A DNA stretch of 64,000 bases from CAXXOK01 sp964584315 (GCA_964584315.1 CAZOZO010000002.1:1-64000), one strand, 5' to 3'. Positions 35,410-46,536 are shown, counted from the first letter of the stretch. The notes: a model not told the origin generated them from the letters alone. Program-made: numbers and translations.

Positions 35410-36465
35410 CCGCCTTCGCCCCCTTCCGCGCCTTGAGCAGTGTCAGCAGCCCGTAGCGTTCATTGAGGAACTGTACCGCAAGGAACAGGATCATCAAACT
35501 CTGGATGACCGCCACGATCTCCTTGGGCACATGGGTATACATGTTGATGTTGTCCGCGCCGGTCTTGAGCGCGCTGTAGAACACCGCCGCGATCAGGATG
35601 CCCGCGGGGCTGTGCCTGCCCAGCAATGCGATGAGCATACCATCCCACCCCAGACCGGGGTTGCCGGAGAAGCCCAGTGTGTACTTGAACTTTTCACTGA
35701 GCATGAAGCCCGTGCCCGCCATGCCCGCCAGCGCGCCGCTCAGCGCCATCAGGATGATGATCTTACGATGCACGCGCATGCCAGTCGCCTCGGCAAATTC
35801 CGGGTTCTTGCCAATGGCAGTGATCTCGTAACCCAGTCGTGTGCGCCGCATCATGAACCACACCAGCAGGAACACGGCCAATGCAATGAAGAAATACGCC
35901 GTGATGCGCGAGTTGCCAAGCCTGTAGAACATGGCGCTGTCCAGCACCGTAGGGGTGCACACGTACCCGCTGCCCGCCTCGCGGAACGGGCCGGTGGAAA
36001 GGTACTCCAGCACCTTGATCATGGCGTAGTTGAGCGTCAGGGTCACGACCATCTCATCTACATGGTAATAAGCCTTGAGCAGGGCGGGCACCATGGCGAA
36101 CAGCACGCCGCAGCCCATGCCAACTGCAAAGCAGAGCAGCTTGTGCAGCAGCGGGTCGCCAACCGGCACATACGCGCCCACGATGCCCGCGAAGAAGCCG
36201 CCAAACAGCAACTGCCCCTCCACGCCCATGTTGAAGATGTTCGCCTTGAACGTGACCGCGATGGCAAGGCCGGTAAGCAGCAGCGGCGCGGCGTAGTGCA
36301 GTGTGTTCAGGAAGCCCTTGGTCGTCAGCAGCGATTTGCCCAGCATGATGCCGTATGCCTCCAGCGGATTCTCGCCAATCACCAGTATCACCACCGCGCC
36401 GATGCCAAACGCCAGCAAAACCGGCAGGATGGAATTGAGCAGCTTGGCACTCCATTTTCCCTTGC

Positions 36466-36469
<4 letters not shown>
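35393..36469 (-). CDS. Nucleoside-type ABC transporter permease 1
   Basis: A 358-residue permease like NupP/YufP. About ten membrane segments; LTGLAIAVTFKANIFNMGVE and GYEITAIGKNPEFAEATGM are typical, the latter being the loop that meets the ATPase. Overlaps the ATPase gene by 4 nt and permease 2 by 17 nt. Confidence 0.9.
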
Positions 36470-38010
<1,541 letters not shown>

Positions 38011-38049
38011 GGCCCCGGCCTCCCTTGCTGTGAGGTAAGCCGCCCGGGG

Positions 38050-38075
38050 CCCGCCGCCCTCTGGCAGGCGGCGGG
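38050..38075 (-). repeat. GC-rich hairpin between binding-protein and ATPase genes
   Basis: CCCGCCGCC (38050-38058) pairs with GGCGGCGGG (38067-38075), 8-nt loop, no T-run. It probably protects the 3' end of the binding-protein message and lets it be made in excess over the membrane parts. Confidence 0.6.
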
Positions 38076-38114
38076 TCGTTCGGGCGGCGGGGATTACGCG
38101 TTTTGCTTACCGGG

Positions 38115-39260
38115 TTACTTGAGCACGATGTTGGGGCAGGTGGCGGGGTCGAACTCTTCGCCGATCTGCGCGTTCACCACTTTGATGGCGCCGCTGGCGA
38201 TGTCCGCGGCCACGGTGGCGACCTTCGCCTTGATCTCGTCCCACTTGGCGGTATCGACCACGACTTTGCCGATCTCGCTCAAATCAGTGATGCCGGTGGC
38301 GCCGGAGGCGAGGTTATAGGTCTGCAGGTTGCCCAAGGTGCCGATGGAGCCATCCGCAAACGCCTTGGCAAGCACGGTCACGGGCACATTGGTGTTCTTC
38401 AGCACGCTGGTGAGCACATAGCCGGGCTGCTGGTTGTCCTTGTTGGCGTCCACCTGGATGGCCAGCTTGCCCACTTCCTTGGCCTTGGCGGTGATGCCGT
38501 CGCCCACGCTGCCGGCTACGCCGTAGACCACGTTGGCGCCGTTGTCATAATAGGTGCCGGCAACGGTGCTGCCCAGCGCCGGGTCGCCGAAGCCAGCGTC
38601 GTACTTGGCGTAGTAATCATAGGTCACGCCCAGCTCCGCGGCGGCCTTGTTGGCGCCTTCGATGAAGCCGTAGCTGAACACCTTGATGCCGCTGGAATCC
38701 GTGCCGCCGATGAAGCCCAGCGCACGCGCCTGATCCGGAGCGGTGAACTTGTAGCCATCGCCAAACAGGGTGGCGGCGTTCTCGTTAACAAGCACGCTCA
38801 GGTAGCCCGCGAGATAGCTGCCTTCATGCACGTCGAACAGCACGGAGATCACGTTCTTGTGGATCACTTCGCCAGCGTCGTTCACGTTGGGGTTGGCGTT
38901 GAACACCACAAACCACGTATCGGGATACTGGGCCGCAATGGGCTGCGCGCCGCCCACGCCCTTGACCAACGCGTCAAAGTCGTACTCGAGGTTGAAGATC
39001 AGGTTGTAGCCGTCCTCCGCGAGGGTTTCCAGCGCGGCGGGCACGCCGTTTTCAGGCTCGACGATGTTTACTTCCGCGCCGAGCTCGGCGGCGACGGCCT
39101 GCGCGCCTTCTACCGCGCTCTGGTTGTAGCCGTTGTCGTTACGGCCTGCTGCGGAGCAAATGACCGCGATCTTGAGGCTTTTGGGCGCTTCCGCCGCGGC
39201 GACGGAGAACACGCCAACCACCATCAGGCAAGCGATGAACAGACTGAGCACCTTTTTCAT
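38115..39260 (-). CDS. BmpA-family nucleoside-type substrate-binding protein
   Basis: A 381-residue exported binding protein. Signal peptide 1-24 or so (KKVLSLFIACLMVVGVFSVAAA), cleaved before EAP; no lipobox Cys follows, which is unusual for a Gram-positive BMP protein. The mature part has the BMP/PnrA pattern (NDNGYNQSAVEGAQA, DTWFVVFNANPNV, AGYLSVLVNENAATLFG). Members bind nucleosides or related purines. ATG 39260 is preferred over GTG 39269 because AGGGAG is 8 nt before it. Confidence 0.9.
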   Translation of the reverse strand: MKKVLSLFIACLMVVGVFSVAAAEAPKSLKIAVICSAAGRNDNGYNQSAVEGAQAVAAELGAEVNIVEPENGVPAALETLAEDGYNLIFNLEYDFDALVKGVGGAQPIAAQYPDTWFVVFNANPNVNDAGEVIHKNVISVLFDVHEGSYLAGYLSVLVNENAATLFGDGYKFTAPDQARALGFIGGTDSSGIKVFSYGFIEGANKAAAELGVTYDYYAKYDAGFGDPALGSTVAGTYYDNGANVVYGVAGSVGDGITAKAKEVGKLAIQVDANKDNQQPGYVLTSVLKNTNVPVTVLAKAFADGSIGTLGNLQTYNLASGATGITDLSEIGKVVVDTAKWDEIKAKVATVAADIASGAIKVVNAQIGEEFDPATCPNIVLK

Positions 39261-39279
39261 GGTTTTCACTCCCTACCTT

Positions 39280-40029
39280 TTATATGCCGTGAGGTTTCCC
39301 TCGGCCAGCCTGGTTAATATAGAACTTGAACTTATCGCTTCGGTAGCTGCACTTGAGCGTTTCCACGGGCACTTCCTTGCCGTTGACCACGCCCATCGTG
39401 ATGCACTGGAACAGGATGAGGGGCACGCCGTCCTCCACGTCGAGGTACTCCGCGATATCGTCGTGCGCGAGGATGGCCTCGATGGTGCGCGTAGCATGCG
39501 TCAGGCTCACGCCGTAGACGTTTTCCAGCGTGTCGTAGAGCGATTCGCTTGAAAAATCGTGCTTCTCAAGGCCGGGAAAATAGCGCAGCGGCAGGTATGT
39601 CGTGGTGTAGTTGATGGGTTCGCCGTCCGCATAGTACACGCGCATCAGCTGAAGCACCTTGTCGTCCTCGGTGAGGTTCAAAAGCCGTTGGCGTTTTTTG
39701 TCCGCGGGGATCACGGCTGCGCTGACCACCTTGCGGCTGGGCGTCATGCCAAGGCGGATCACATCCTGCGTGCAGCTGGTGATGGAGAACAGATCCTGGC
39801 TGTTCTGGTCGCCCTTCACATAGGTGCCCTTACCCTGCACCTTGTAGAGGTAGCCTTCCTGCTCCAGCTCTTCCACCGCTTTGCGCACGGTGATGCGGCT
39901 CACCTGGAACATTGCCATCAGCTCGCGCTCGCTGGGCACCAACTCGCTTACCTGAAACTCCTCATTATCGATCTTGTCGATAATGGCGCGCTTGACGATA
40001 TAGTACTTCGGTACGCGAACGCTCTGCAT
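39280..40029 (-). CDS. GntR-family regulator with UTRA ligand domain
   Basis: A 249-residue HutC-type regulator. N-terminal winged helix (ELVPSERELMAMFQVSRITVRKAVEELEQEG, residues about 30-60) and a UTRA effector domain from about 85 to the end. It heads the nucleoside-type operon, lying 19 nt before the binding-protein gene, and probably represses it and itself until its ligand appears. ATG 40029 follows GGAGG by 5 nt. Confidence 0.92.
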   Translation of the reverse strand: MQSVRVPKYYIVKRAIIDKIDNEEFQVSELVPSERELMAMFQVSRITVRKAVEELEQEGYLYKVQGKGTYVKGDQNSQDLFSITSCTQDVIRLGMTPSRKVVSAAVIPADKKRQRLLNLTEDDKVLQLMRVYYADGEPINYTTTYLPLRYFPGLEKHDFSSESLYDTLENVYGVSLTHATRTIEAILAHDDIAEYLDVEDGVPLILFQCITMGVVNGKEVPVETLKCSYRSDKFKFYINQAGRGKPHGI

Positions 40030-40055
40030 GGGCACCTCCGCTAACTGGTTATAAC

Positions 40056-40113
40056 GTCATGACATCATGATTAGGTATGCCCGTATTATAGTAGCAGGCG
40101 GGCGGGTTGTCAA
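40056..40113 (-). promoter_or_regulatory. Consensus promoter and double palindrome of the nucleoside-type operon
   Basis: On the minus strand TTGACA (40113-40108), 17-bp spacer, TATAAT (40090-40085), start near 40078. Just downstream lie two adjacent 8-bp palindromes, ATCATGAT (40064-40071) and GTCATGAC (40056-40063), placed where a bound GntR dimer would block elongation. A perfect promoter under such sites fits a tightly repressed operon. Confidence 0.75.
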
Positions 40114-40235
40114 TGGGATTGCGAACATTTCTTGTCGCACGTGCCAAATTCAACAAAATCAACGGTTTTCGCTCCTTCCGGCATCTGAAAACGGCTAAAA
40201 AACATCTGCGATATGCGGCTTTCGATCGGCTTAAC

Positions 40236-40262
40236 AAACAAAAAGGAGGCGGCCATACCGCC
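40236..40262 (-). terminator. Probable terminator of the sugar ABC/GH13 operon
   Basis: GGCGG (40248-40252) with CCGCC (40258-40262), 5-nt loop; on the minus strand followed by TCCTTTTTGTTTG. Short stem but strong T-run. Confidence 0.5.
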
Positions 40263-40285
40263 CCACTGGTATTACCTTTTGACCT

Positions 40286-41131
40286 TTACCCCTTCACGCT
40301 GCCCGCCGTGAGCCCCTGCACAAAAAATTTCTGGCAGATTATGAACACCGCCACCACCGGCACCAGCGTGAGCACAGACATGGCGAACACATAGCCCCAT
40401 TGCGTGAACTGGTGCTGGCCGAAAAACCCCGCGATGGCGATGGGCAACGTGCGCAACGACGTGTCGTTGATGACCGTGTTCGCCCAGGGATATTCCTCCC
40501 AAGCGGTCAAAAAGTTGAAGATGCTGACCGACGCAATGGCCGGTGCGGCCAGCGGAAGCGCAATGCGCAGGTAAACCGTCATCACGCTTGCGCCGTCGAT
40601 GTACGTCGCCTCGGTGATCTCGTTGGGGATGTTCTCCATAAAGCCCTTGATCATGAACGTGGAAAACGGAATGACCCAAGCCACATAGAACGGGATCAAC
40701 CCCCACAGCTTGTTCACCAGCCCCAGCGAGGTCGCCAGTTCAAACTGTGGCACGATCATCGTCGTGCCGGGAATGATCATCGTCAGGATGATGAAACCGA
40801 ACAGTAGCTTGTTCCCACGGAAGCGGAAGCGCCCCATCACAAATGCCATCGCGGAGGATACCGCCGCTGCCAGCCCGACGGACGTGAGCGCCACGAACGC
40901 GGAGTTAAGAAAGTTGGTATAAAACTTGCTCTGCGCGAGGATGTACTGATAGTTTTCCACCGTGAGCGCAGACAGCTGCGGAAAAAAGCGCGGCGGATAC
41001 TCGTACAGCGCGCCGTTTGGGCGCAGCGAGGTGGAGATCATGTACAGCATCGGTAGGATGCTGATCAGCGCGCCGGTCAGCAGCAGGAAGTACCGTATCG
41101 CCTTGGCACGCAGGTTTCGCTTGCTCTTCAA
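40286..41131 (-). CDS. Sugar ABC transporter permease, MalG type
   Basis: A 281-residue permease with six helices and the EAA loop motif (EATYIDGASVMTVYLRIALPLAAPAIA) that docks the ATPase. It starts at TTG 41131, 8 nt behind GGAGG. Last gene of the LacI / GH13 / binding protein / MalF / MalG operon; no ATPase gene is present, as is common where a shared MsmK-type ATPase serves several importers. Confidence 0.92.
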   Translation of the reverse strand: MKSKRNLRAKAIRYFLLLTGALISILPMLYMISTSLRPNGALYEYPPRFFPQLSALTVENYQYILAQSKFYTNFLNSAFVALTSVGLAAAVSSAMAFVMGRFRFRGNKLLFGFIILTMIIPGTTMIVPQFELATSLGLVNKLWGLIPFYVAWVIPFSTFMIKGFMENIPNEITEATYIDGASVMTVYLRIALPLAAPAIASVSIFNFLTAWEEYPWANTVINDTSLRTLPIAIAGFFGQHQFTQWGYVFAMSVLTLVPVVAVFIICQKFFVQGLTAGSVKG

Positions 41132-41179
41132 GGGTGTTTCCTCCCTACGCTTGCAGATTGGCGAAGTATCGACGCGGGC

Positions 41180-42064
41180 TCACACATCTCGATTTTTCAT
41201 GGCCCTGATCTGCAAAATGGCCATCAACCCCAGCGAAAGCGCCATGACGAAACTGAGCGCCGCCGCATAGCCGAATTTGCCTGTGCTGAACGCCTTGTAA
41301 TACATCCAGGTGAGCAGCGTGTCCGTCAGGTGCGCGGGCTTACCGCCGGTGATCATCTTGATGGACGTGAACACGTTGAACCCGCCGATGGTCAGCATGA
41401 TGAGGGCGAACAGCACTGTGCCGCGGATGGAGGGCAAAGTGACCTGCGTGAACTTCTTCCACGCGCCGCAGCCGTCGATCTCCGCAGCCTCGTACAGGTC
41501 CGCGGGCACCTGCTGCAGCGCGGCGAGGAACACCACCATGTTCCAGCCAACGCCCTTCCAGATGCCCAGGATCATCGCAACGGAAATGCCGCCCCAGCGT
41601 GTGTCCAGCCAGCGCACGTTCTGCCCCGTGACGCCGATCACCTTGGTCAAAAAGTAGTTGAGCAGGCCTTCGGTATTGAAAATATACCGAAACACAAGCG
41701 ACGCGATGACCCACGAGGTGATGACCGGCAGGTAGTTGATGACGCGAAAGCCCACGCTGAAACGCTTGACGCCGTTGAGCAGCACAGCCACGAACAGACC
41801 GATGGCCATCTGCCCCGGTACGGTGACCAGCGTATAGACCACGCTGTTGCCAAACACCACCCAGAAGGTGCTGTCGCCGAGCACCTCGCGGTAGTTGGCA
41901 AGCCCCGCCCACGGCTGCGTGAAAATGGAGCCAAAGCTCATGTCGGTCAAACTCATCCATAAAAGGCGCACGATGGGATACACCGTGAACATCGCAAACA
42001 CCATGAGGCCGGGCAGCAGAAGCGCCGCCAGCTGGATGCGGTTCAAGCGGGAGCGGGTCTCCAC
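41180..42064 (-). CDS. Sugar ABC transporter permease, MalF type
   Basis: A 294-residue permease, six helices, with the EAA motif around YEAAEIDGCGAWKKFTQVTLP. It starts at GTG 42064, 10 nt behind GGAGG. Works with the MalG-type partner 48 nt downstream and the binding protein upstream, probably for maltodextrin-like sugars given the GH13 gene. Confidence 0.92.
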   Translation of the reverse strand: METRSRLNRIQLAALLLPGLMVFAMFTVYPIVRLLWMSLTDMSFGSIFTQPWAGLANYREVLGDSTFWVVFGNSVVYTLVTVPGQMAIGLFVAVLLNGVKRFSVGFRVINYLPVITSWVIASLVFRYIFNTEGLLNYFLTKVIGVTGQNVRWLDTRWGGISVAMILGIWKGVGWNMVVFLAALQQVPADLYEAAEIDGCGAWKKFTQVTLPSIRGTVLFALIMLTIGGFNVFTSIKMITGGKPAHLTDTLLTWMYYKAFSTGKFGYAAALSFVMALSLGLMAILQIRAMKNRDV

Positions 42065-42218
42065 AGGGCAAGCACCTCCAACCCTTTTACCTTTCGGGGC
42101 TCATGCCGAACCCTCCGCGCGGGAGGACTCGGCGCGTGCTCCGGCAGCGTGTTTCATGTGTGTTCGTCCTGTTTCGGCATACAGGCACGGCACCCCTGCC
42201 GCGTCCGCGCCGTACACG

Positions 42219-42259
42219 GGCGGGCGGCTCCCGCATGCATCCGTTGGGAGCCGCCCGCC
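42219..42259 (-). repeat. 14-bp hairpin between sugar-binding protein and permease genes
   Basis: 42219-42232 pairs with 42246-42259 without mismatch, 13-nt loop, no T-run behind it on the minus strand. Same position and probable purpose as the hairpin at 38050-38075: more binding protein than permease. Confidence 0.7.
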
Positions 42260-42299
42260 ATGGTGTTGACAACCTTGACGGTTCAGTGTTTTCGCGCTA

Positions 42300-43553
42300 T
42301 TATTGTTTCAGCAGCGCGTCAAACTGTACCGCCAGCTCGTCCATCGCAGCCTGCGCGGTCTTTTCGCCGCCGATCACGGCTGTCATCGCGCCCACGAGGG
42401 CGTTGTCCATCTCACTCCACGCGGCCACGGTGGGGCGCGCTTTCGCGGTCTGGATGGCTTCGATGAACGGGGCATATGCGGCGTTCTTCACGGTATCGCT
42501 GGCAAGCGCGGCCTTGTTCACGGGGATCTGCCCGCACTTGGCCATCTCGGTCTCGGCATACTCGCTGGTCATGAACTGCATGAACTTCCATGCGGCATCC
42601 TGATTGGCGGTACCAAACATCGCGATATCCTCGCCGCCCAGCACGCTCACGCTGCCGCCCGCGCCCGCGGGGATCGGCGCAGTGCCGTAGGCCACGTCGG
42701 GGTATGCGCCGGAGAGCTCCGCTGTCTTCCACGGGCCTTCGAGCATCATGGCATAGCGGCCGGTGCCAAAGCCGTCCGTCATGGGGATATCTCCGCTGTT
42801 AAAGCCGGTGATGGCCCCCGCCTTGACCAACTCCGCAAAGGTCTCGACCGCCTTGACGGTCGCTTCGCTGTTCACGTAGCCGGTCGCCACAGTCTGATCC
42901 GCGTTGGTCAGGCTGCCGCCGAAGCTCCAGATGAAGGGGCAGATGTTCCAGCCGCTCAGGCCCGGCTCGTCCCAGCCCCACACCTGCTGGCCGTTCGCGT
43001 TGGTGCCGGAGAGCTTCGTGACAGCGGCCACCCACTCGTCCATGGTGGTGGGCACGGCCACGCCCGCGGCGTCGAGCATCGCCTTGTTGTAGAACAAGAT
43101 TTTGCTGTTGGTGTTCAGCGGCAGGCCGTAGTAGTGCCCGCCGATCTTCGCGGTGCTAAGCGCGCTGTCCAGCAGGTTGGCGCTCACATCGGCAAAGTTC
43201 GGCATCGCCTCGTCCAGCGCGACCAGCACGCCCATCTTCTGGAACTCGGGCAGCCAGGCGATGTCGCAGCGGGCGACGTCCGGCAGGCTGTTTGAGGTGG
43301 CGCTCACCAGCACCTTGTCGTGCAGTTCCGCCCACTCGTGCGACACAGCGTTTACCTTGATCCCAGGGTTTTCGCTTTCAAACTGGGGGATCAGGACGTT
43401 CATCAGCGTCTCGTTCTCCGCCGACTGTGCACTGTAATGGTGCCAGAAGTTGATGGTTACCGGGGTCTCTGGCGTTTCTGCGATGGTTGTGCCCGCCGCC
43501 AAGCAAAGGACAACCGTCAGCAGGAGCGCCAGAATCTTTTTGTGGGTGCGCAT
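42300..43553 (-). CDS. Sugar ABC transporter substrate-binding protein
   Basis: A 417-residue family 1 binding protein. Signal peptide of about 25 residues cut near TIA-ET; I see no lipobox, so it may be released or held otherwise. INFWHHYSAQSAEN, FESENPGIKV, LPDVARCDIAWLPEF, YYGLPLNTNSKILFYNK and ALEGPWK-like MLEGPWKTAEL are typical of oligosaccharide-binding members. AGGAGG precedes the ATG and overlaps the GH13 stop region. Confidence 0.92.
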   Translation of the reverse strand: MRTHKKILALLLTVVLCLAAGTTIAETPETPVTINFWHHYSAQSAENETLMNVLIPQFESENPGIKVNAVSHEWAELHDKVLVSATSNSLPDVARCDIAWLPEFQKMGVLVALDEAMPNFADVSANLLDSALSTAKIGGHYYGLPLNTNSKILFYNKAMLDAAGVAVPTTMDEWVAAVTKLSGTNANGQQVWGWDEPGLSGWNICPFIWSFGGSLTNADQTVATGYVNSEATVKAVETFAELVKAGAITGFNSGDIPMTDGFGTGRYAMMLEGPWKTAELSGAYPDVAYGTAPIPAGAGGSVSVLGGEDIAMFGTANQDAAWKFMQFMTSEYAETEMAKCGQIPVNKAALASDTVKNAAYAPFIEAIQTAKARPTVAAWSEMDNALVGAMTAVIGGEKTAQAAMDELAVQFDALLKQ

Positions 43554-43565
43554 GAGATTTCCTCC

Positions 43566-45239
43566 TTATTGTATGATCTTGACGGATCTGGGCGGAACGG
43601 TTACCGCTCCCGCGCCATCCGCTAAGTCCAGTGTTACAGGCTCACCCCCGCGGTTGAACACCGCGGCGAGCCGTTCGCCGTCCAGCGTGCGTTCAAAAGC
43701 AAATACATCCCTTTGGGCGACAAGCGTGCGGTACATGCCCAGCCGCGCAGCCTTGCTGGCCCTTCGCACGGCGATCATGTCGCGCGTAAAGCGCATCAGT
43801 TCCGCATCAGCGTTCTGCCAAGCCATACCCCCCCGGCAGCCGGGGTCGTTCTCGCCCATCATGCCCAGCTCGTCGCCGTAGTAAACGGCGGGGCTGCCCA
43901 CGAACAGCATCTGGAACGCGACCGCCAGCCGCAGCCGCCATGTTTCTCCGCCCGCCTCGGTCAAAAACCGCGGCGTATCGTGGCTGCCAAGGCAGTTGTA
44001 CATAGAGAGGTTCACAGGATCGGGGTATTTCATGAGCATGTGCTGGAGCCGGTTGTCCAGTGATTCCCCGTCTATTCGGTCTTTGGCGAAGTAATCGACC
44101 ATCGCGTCGCGGAACAGGTAGTTCATGGCGCAGTCGAGCTGGTCACCCTCACACACCATGCGACTGGCATCCCCCCATGTTTCGCCCAGCAGCAGCGCAT
44201 CAGGGTATCGCGCCTTGACCCTTTCGCGCAGCCAGCGCAGGGTGGCGGCGTCCAACTCGTCCGCCACATCCAGCCGCCAGCCGTCGATATGCGCCGTATC
44301 CAGCCAATGCAGCATGACCATCAGGATAAAGTCTCGCACGGCGGGGTAGAATGTGCGCAGGCGCGGCATAGGCGCATAGTCGCCCACGCACTCGTAGCAG
44401 GCCGCGTCCAGCGTGACGGGGAAACGCTTGACGTAAAACCAGTTGCGGTAGGGCGAGGCTTCGCCGTTCTTCATCAGGTCGGCAAAGGGTGCAAAGCGCG
44501 GGCCGCAATGGTTGAACACGCCGTCCAGAAGCACACGGATGCCCATCGCATGCGCATCCGCAACCAAGGCGATCAGATCGTCATTCGTGCCAAAATCCAG
44601 ATCGACGGTAAAGTAGTCGGCGGTGGCATACTTATGGTTGCCATCGGCCATGAACACGGGGTTCAGGTACAGGCCCTCCGCGCCCAGCCCCTTGAGGTAA
44701 GGCAGCTTTGCGCGAATGCCCTTCAGGTCGCCGCCGAGGTAGTTCTCCCGCGTGGGCTTTGCTCCCCAAGGCTCATAATCGCGGTAGGGCTTGGCAGGGT
44801 CGCCGATGGCGAACCGCTCGGGGAAGATTTGGTAGTAGACTGTGCCGCGGCTCCAGTCCGGCAGGGTCGGCACATCCGTTTCAAATGCTTGTAAAAGCTC
44901 GAAGTAGCCCGCTTCCGGCGGCATATCGCCCATGCCGTGCTCGCAAAAATAGGCCGTCTCCCCTGCCGCGCCGCGCAGCAGAAAGTAATACTTGAGGTAA
45001 TGCGCTTCTTCGGCAAAGCTAGCTTCGCACACCCACTCCGCACGCATTCCGTCCGCATACCGCACTGCCATGGGCCATTCGCGCACAGCCTCGGGCCTGG
45101 GTTCGCTGCGCTTCCAACAGACGAGGGTCACGGTCTCCAAATCGCCCTGCGCGGCAAGGAGTCGAAAGCGGATGCGATTTCGTGCAATCGGTTGCCTAAA
45201 GGGTATAGTCGATTCATGGATCACGGCGGCTAGGTTCAT
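43566..45239 (-). CDS. GH13 alpha-glucosidase/cyclomaltodextrinase-type enzyme
   Basis: A 557-residue alpha-amylase family enzyme without signal peptide, so cytoplasmic. An N-terminal beta domain (1-120) precedes the barrel. Conserved regions: DGVFNHCG, DGWRLDVADEL with nucleophile Asp324, LLGETWGD with acid Glu353, and LGSHDTPRF with Asp421. This is the neopullulanase/cyclomaltodextrinase subgroup that cleaves imported maltodextrins, cyclodextrins or pullulan fragments. It lies between the LacI regulator and the binding-protein gene. Exact substrate not readable. Confidence 0.92.
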   Translation of the reverse strand: MNLAAVIHESTIPFRQPIARNRIRFRLLAAQGDLETVTLVCWKRSEPRPEAVREWPMAVRYADGMRAEWVCEASFAEEAHYLKYYFLLRGAAGETAYFCEHGMGDMPPEAGYFELLQAFETDVPTLPDWSRGTVYYQIFPERFAIGDPAKPYRDYEPWGAKPTRENYLGGDLKGIRAKLPYLKGLGAEGLYLNPVFMADGNHKYATADYFTVDLDFGTNDDLIALVADAHAMGIRVLLDGVFNHCGPRFAPFADLMKNGEASPYRNWFYVKRFPVTLDAACYECVGDYAPMPRLRTFYPAVRDFILMVMLHWLDTAHIDGWRLDVADELDAATLRWLRERVKARYPDALLLGETWGDASRMVCEGDQLDCAMNYLFRDAMVDYFAKDRIDGESLDNRLQHMLMKYPDPVNLSMYNCLGSHDTPRFLTEAGGETWRLRLAVAFQMLFVGSPAVYYGDELGMMGENDPGCRGGMAWQNADAELMRFTRDMIAVRRASKAARLGMYRTLVAQRDVFAFERTLDGERLAAVFNRGGEPVTLDLADGAGAVTVPPRSVKIIQ

Positions 45240-45243
45240 ATCT

Positions 45244-46248
45244 TCACATCCTGGTACTTGATTCGCGTATGATCAACGACGTGCTGAGCATCGTCTGCCG
45301 GTTGGCTACATGGCGCTCAATGCGCTGGAATAAAAGGCGGGCCGTTTCCTCGCCCAGCATGGCGGTATCGACATGCACGGCGGTCAGGGGCGGGTCGGTA
45401 TAGGCGGCAAGGGGGTAGTTGTCGAACACCGCCATGCCAACCTGCTTTGGCACTTGATAGCCTGCGGCTTTGAGCGCCTTGAGCGCGCCGAATGCGGTCA
45501 GGTTGTCGTTGCAGAGGAACGCGTCCGGCCTGTTTGGCGCATGCAGCGCCTCAATCGCCACGCGACCAGCGCATTCCACCGTGCCATCCGCCGGATACAC
45601 CAGCGCCTCTGCCCCCTGTTTCAACGCGCCGCGGTAGCCTTTGAGGCGGCGGCGCACGAAGCCTGCGTTCTCATCCCCAGCAAGGTATGCAATGCGCGTA
45701 TACCCCTGCTGATAGAGGTGTTCCACCGCCATGGCCGCGCCCTGCTCGTTGTTCACATCCACCCAGCATGTGCCCTGCTTGGCCTGATCTGGCTGGCCCA
45801 GCACCACGTAGGGAAAATCCCCCACCTTTTTGAGCAGCGCCGGCTTGACCGTGGATGGCGGCAAAATGAGCCCATCCACCTTGCGGGCAAGCATCAGGTC
45901 CTCCACCGAGGCCGCGCCCGCGCCGTGCCGCGCGCTGTTGGCGATGATCACGTTGTACCCCATGGACTGTGCCACCTGCTCAATGGCGAAAAGGCTGCGG
46001 CTGAAATACTCGTTGCTGAAGGCGTTGGCATCCTGCGCATCCATCACCACGCCGATGGCCCCGCTCAGGCCGCTGGCCAGGCTGCGGGCCACGCTGTTCA
46101 TGTGGTAATCCAGCTGCTGCATGGCGGCGTAGATCTTTTCCTTCGTCTCCTCGGTGATGGAGGCTTTGCCGCTCAATACCCGCGACACGGTGGATGGGTT
46201 CACACCCGCCAGCTTCGCCACATCGTGTATCGTTGCCGCCATGCCCAT
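45244..46248 (-). CDS. LacI-family transcription regulator
   Basis: A 334-residue repressor. Helix-turn-helix TIHDVAKLAGVNPSTVSRVLSG at the front, hinge helix, and a periplasmic-binding-like effector domain (IGVVMDAQDANAFSNEYFS, GYTRIAYLAGD, FLCNDNLTAFGALKAL). Start at ATG 46248; ATG 46242 is also possible. First gene of the maltodextrin-type operon, whose own promoter carries a LacI-type operator. Confidence 0.94.
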   Translation of the reverse strand: MGMAATIHDVAKLAGVNPSTVSRVLSGKASITEETKEKIYAAMQQLDYHMNSVARSLASGLSGAIGVVMDAQDANAFSNEYFSRSLFAIEQVAQSMGYNVIIANSARHGAGAASVEDLMLARKVDGLILPPSTVKPALLKKVGDFPYVVLGQPDQAKQGTCWVDVNNEQGAAMAVEHLYQQGYTRIAYLAGDENAGFVRRRLKGYRGALKQGAEALVYPADGTVECAGRVAIEALHAPNRPDAFLCNDNLTAFGALKALKAAGYQVPKQVGMAVFDNYPLAAYTDPPLTAVHVDTAMLGEETARLLFQRIERHVANRQTMLSTSLIIRESSTRM

Positions 46249-46272
46249 GCCACCGCCTCGTCATTTCATTTA

Positions 46273-46323
46273 TGCAACCGCTTGCGTTAATCGAATTGTA
46301 CGCTTTTCTACATGACCTGTCAA
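46273..46323 (-). promoter_or_regulatory. LacI operon promoter with operator
   Basis: On the minus strand TTGACA (46323-46318), 17-bp spacer, TACAAT (46300-46295), start near 46288. TGCAACCGCTTGCG (46273-46286), a typical LacI-family operator with central CG, begins at the transcription start, so the repressor should control its own operon. Confidence 0.8.
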
Positions 46324-46507
46324 GCCCTCTTCTCAAGAAAGTTTTCGTACGCGCGCGCCACCGTCCAGCGCATCGCGGCAAGCCATGCAACACGCTTTTT
46401 CACGGTGCATGCAATGCAGGTGAGGCGGGTCATGGCGGGTGCTGTTCGCTTGCCGGATGCGCCCGCCAAACACCTCCGTATCTCGTCTTAAACCATCAAG
46501 CCATGCC

Positions 46508-46536
46508 TTGACAGGCGCTTCGGCACGGCATATCAT
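46508..46536 (+). promoter_or_regulatory. Promoter for the MATE transporter
   Basis: TTGACA (46508-46513), 17-bp spacer, TATCAT (46531-46536); start near 46543. Confidence 0.8.
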
